The notes under the pieces were generated by a model that was not told where the DNA came from, made no database searches, and saw only the letters and a program-made list of their open reading frames with translations. Below, in pieces: positions 13,918 through 15,179 of a DNA stretch of 15,179 nucleotides (the stretch's first letter is position 1; each line of letters starts with the position of its first letter). Origin of the DNA: Gammaproteobacteria bacterium (lineage in GTDB: Bacteria; Pseudomonadota; Gammaproteobacteria; BMS3Bbin11); the NCBI GenBank assembly GCA_030597275.1, contig JAUVSB010000007.1, forward strand, positions 1 through 15,179, read 5' to 3'. Both the position numbers and the translations under genes were made by a program.

Positions 13918-13939
13918 AATCCTTGTCCCCCAGCCATAT
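13918..13939 (+). repeat. right attachment-site copy (attR)
   Basis: Exact copy of 10858-10879, i.e. the 3' T-arm and acceptor end of tRNA-Gln with CCA and TAT, but without the rest of a tRNA. It marks the right edge of the island; the M23 peptidase gene ends 19 bases further on. Confidence 0.93.
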
Positions 13940-13957
13940 AATAAAAAAGGCCCCTGC

Positions 13958-14593
13958 TTATTGAATGCCACATGTTACTGGATAGGTTAACCTGACTGGG
14001 TTCTCTGGGATGTGCTGAGATTTCTGATAACAGCCTACACGTCCGGGACCACCTGGCCAAAGTAGATGCGGGTTGATGTCACTGTCCGGTCCCGGAGTGC
14101 TGCCCATCTTGTGCTTAGTGACACTAAAGTGAAGATGTACAAATCCACCAGACAAGAGACCTGTCCTTCCCATTTTCCCGATTGCTTGTCCACGTTTAAC
14201 TCTTTCACCTGCTTCAACCAGTCGCCTGCTTAGATGTGCATATTCCGTTCTGATTATCATGTCATTTTCGTTCAAGCCGTGATCGACAACAATAAGATTC
14301 CCCCATATTGAATTGCGCGAAAGCATGACTACACCGTCTGCTGCAGAAATAATCGAGGTACTCGGTAGACCAATAATATCAATACCATGGTGTATCATCT
14401 GGTCAGATTCTTCTGGTTTGTATCGCTGGCTGATGGATGGTGCGTTTGCTGGCATGATGACGATAAAACCCTGATCATGCGGATCACTGCCTTGCTGTGA
14501 TATGCGACCATAACCGAAGGAGTCGATCATAGCAGTCGTGCAAGCTGACAGCAGGCAGGTTAATGTGATTATGGTTATTCGTAATAAAAACAT
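13958..14593 (-). CDS. M23/LytM-family peptidoglycan endopeptidase lipoprotein
   Basis: Predicted lipoprotein of 211 residues with a short signal peptide and lipobox LSAC (Cys18). The zinc-peptidase fold of LytM type follows: HHGIDI (H68, D72) as first zinc motif, WGNLIVVDHG, YAHLSRR (H120), VKRGQAIGKMGRTG and HLHF (H153, H155). The catalytic set looks complete, so it should cut peptide cross-links in peptidoglycan, or if inactive in place regulate amidases, as other members do. Anchoring by lipid places it in the envelope. It ends close to the right island edge, converging with the tRNA-Gln/island unit, and its start diverges from an outer-membrane protein gene. GAGAAG is a fair ribosome site. 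It is a chromosomal gene, not island cargo. Confidence 0.9.
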   Translation of the reverse strand: MFLLRITIITLTCLLSACTTAMIDSFGYGRISQQGSDPHDQGFIVIMPANAPSISQRYKPEESDQMIHHGIDIIGLPSTSIISAADGVVMLSRNSIWGNLIVVDHGLNENDMIIRTEYAHLSRRLVEAGERVKRGQAIGKMGRTGLLSGGFVHLHFSVTKHKMGSTPGPDSDINPHLLWPGGPGRVGCYQKSQHIPENPVRLTYPVTCGIQ

Positions 14594-14812
14594 AAATATC
14601 TTCTCGAATCATCAGGACGTCGAAACAGATAAAAAGGTCCCAGTATGGGGCATTTTTAATGCGTATTTCCTGCACAGCTAAGGCAAAAAGAAAACGATTG
14701 TCGCTCATTCAAGTCTCTTTGTCTGTTTATCGATTTTTATAAATGCGTGGGTGTCACAGTAATGATAATCTCCCCTACAGTTTTTATTCTGAACAAACAA
14801 AGCGGAGATAAT

Positions 14813-15179
14813 ATGAAAAAGATTACAACGTTGTTATTAGGGGTATCCATACTCGCAGGAAGTCAGTTTGCCTACGCAATAGATGCGGATGCCAATCCGA
14901 TATTTACCAACCGGGTGGTATTAGGTTTGGGTGGATTTTATGCAAATACTGATGCTGTTATCGGGGCGGAGGATCTGAATAGTCCACTAAAAGCAGAAAT
15001 CGATTTTGATGACCTGGGGCTGGATGAATCAACAGCTGCTCCAATGGCCTACGGGCTATTGCGATTGGGTAATCGTTGGAGAATCGAGCTTGACTATACC
15101 AATATCGAACAGGATGGCAGCGGCTTTATCGAATCGGTGGATGTCGGCAGTATCACCGTTCCGGTGGGCGCTACAGTAA
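14813..15179 (+). CDS. outer-membrane beta-barrel-like protein, 3' end beyond window
   Basis: The frame from ATG 14813 is open to the right edge (122 codons). It starts with a clear signal peptide (MKKITTLLLGVSILAGSQFAYA, cleavage after AYA) and then shows alternating hydrophobic/polar strands with aromatic ends (RVVLGLGGFYANTDA, APMAYGLLRLGNRWRIELDYTNIEQDG), the pattern of a small outer-membrane beta-barrel. The GGAGAT ribosome site is strong. I do not recognise a specific family, and the C-terminal part that would confirm a barrel lies outside the window. Divergent from the M23 lipoprotein with 219 bases between their starts. Confidence 0.75.
   Translation, partial: MKKITTLLLGVSILAGSQFAYAIDADANPIFTNRVVLGLGGFYANTDAVIGAEDLNSPLKAEIDFDDLGLDESTAAPMAYGLLRLGNRWRIELDYTNIEQDGSGFIESVDVGSITVPVGATV

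Larger units (their letters stand above)
10858..13939. mobile_element. small genomic island inserted in tRNA-Gln
   Basis: The segment between the two 22-bp repeats (about 3.06 kb from repeat to repeat) carries three cargo genes on the plus strand (nitroreductase, CDP-alcohol phosphatidyltransferase, cytidylyltransferase) and a degenerate tyrosine integrase on the minus strand near the right end. The cargo genes are visibly AT-richer than the flanking genes, with many ATT, AAA, TTA and GAT codons. The island supplies its own terminator directly after the tRNA. The integrase has two frameshifts and lacks its catalytic domain, so excision would need an enzyme from elsewhere. It is unusually short for an island, suggesting that it is the remnant of a larger element. 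Confidence 0.88.

Noticed and set aside
14484..14708. 74-codon minus-strand ORF over the start of the M23 gene
   Set aside because: Overlaps the lipoprotein signal peptide region in another frame and has no ribosome site or familiar motif.
1..15179. CRISPR arrays, toxin-antitoxin pairs, phage structural genes, replication origins
   Set aside because: No regularly spaced repeats, no recognisable toxin beside the small helical protein, and no phage or origin signatures were seen.

Overview
The window looks like chromosomal DNA of a moderate-GC, ubiquinone-using gammaproteobacterium. Supporting signs are a Coq7 hydroxylase, a GlcF-type iron-sulfur protein, the rplM-rpsI pair, a PilT-family ATPase, lipoproteins with Gram-negative lipoboxes, a TolC/RND efflux operon and a beta-barrel-type outer-membrane protein. 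I cannot name the genus; a sulfur-oxidiser-like or Thiotrichales/Chromatiales-like lineage is only an impression.

Layout. (1) 1-4280, minus strand: a tightly coupled three-gene efflux operon made of a TolC-family outer-membrane channel, a very short lipoprotein that resembles only the last domain of a periplasmic adaptor, and an RND pump cut by the window's left edge. The two junctions are 4-base start/stop overlaps. (2) 4603-7161, plus strand: a PilT-family retraction-type ATPase, then a LysR regulator with a well-placed LysR-type palindrome upstream, and a small unknown helical protein. (3) 7187-9170, minus strand: coq7, whose conserved N-terminal coding sequence runs upstream past the first ATG with no normal start codon, and a GlcF-like iron-sulfur protein. 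(4) 9312-10876, plus strand: a thioredoxin-fold [2Fe-2S] ferredoxin, a compact unannotated small-RNA gene (promoter, three hairpins including one with an anti-Shine-Dalgarno loop, strong terminator), rplM-rpsI and tRNA-Gln(CTG).

(5) 10858-13939: a 3-kb genomic island integrated at the 3' end of tRNA-Gln. A 22-bp perfect repeat of the tRNA 3' end marks both edges. The interior is AT-richer than its surroundings. It carries an NfsB-like nitroreductase, a CDP-alcohol phosphatidyltransferase and a TagD-like cytidylyltransferase, plus a broken tyrosine integrase (two frameshifts, catalytic domain missing) and a cluster of GC-rich hairpins at the right edge. The last two cargo genes together look like a small pathway for activating a polar alcohol phosphate and putting it on a lipid or another alcohol. 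With a dead integrase, the island appears to be fixed.

(6) 13958-15179: an M23/LytM-type lipoprotein peptidase (minus) and the start of a divergently transcribed outer-membrane protein that runs off the right edge.

The strongest leads are the small RNA at 9684-9829, the tRNA-Gln island with its lipid-headgroup-like gene pair, the single-domain adaptor lipoprotein, and the missing start codon of coq7.
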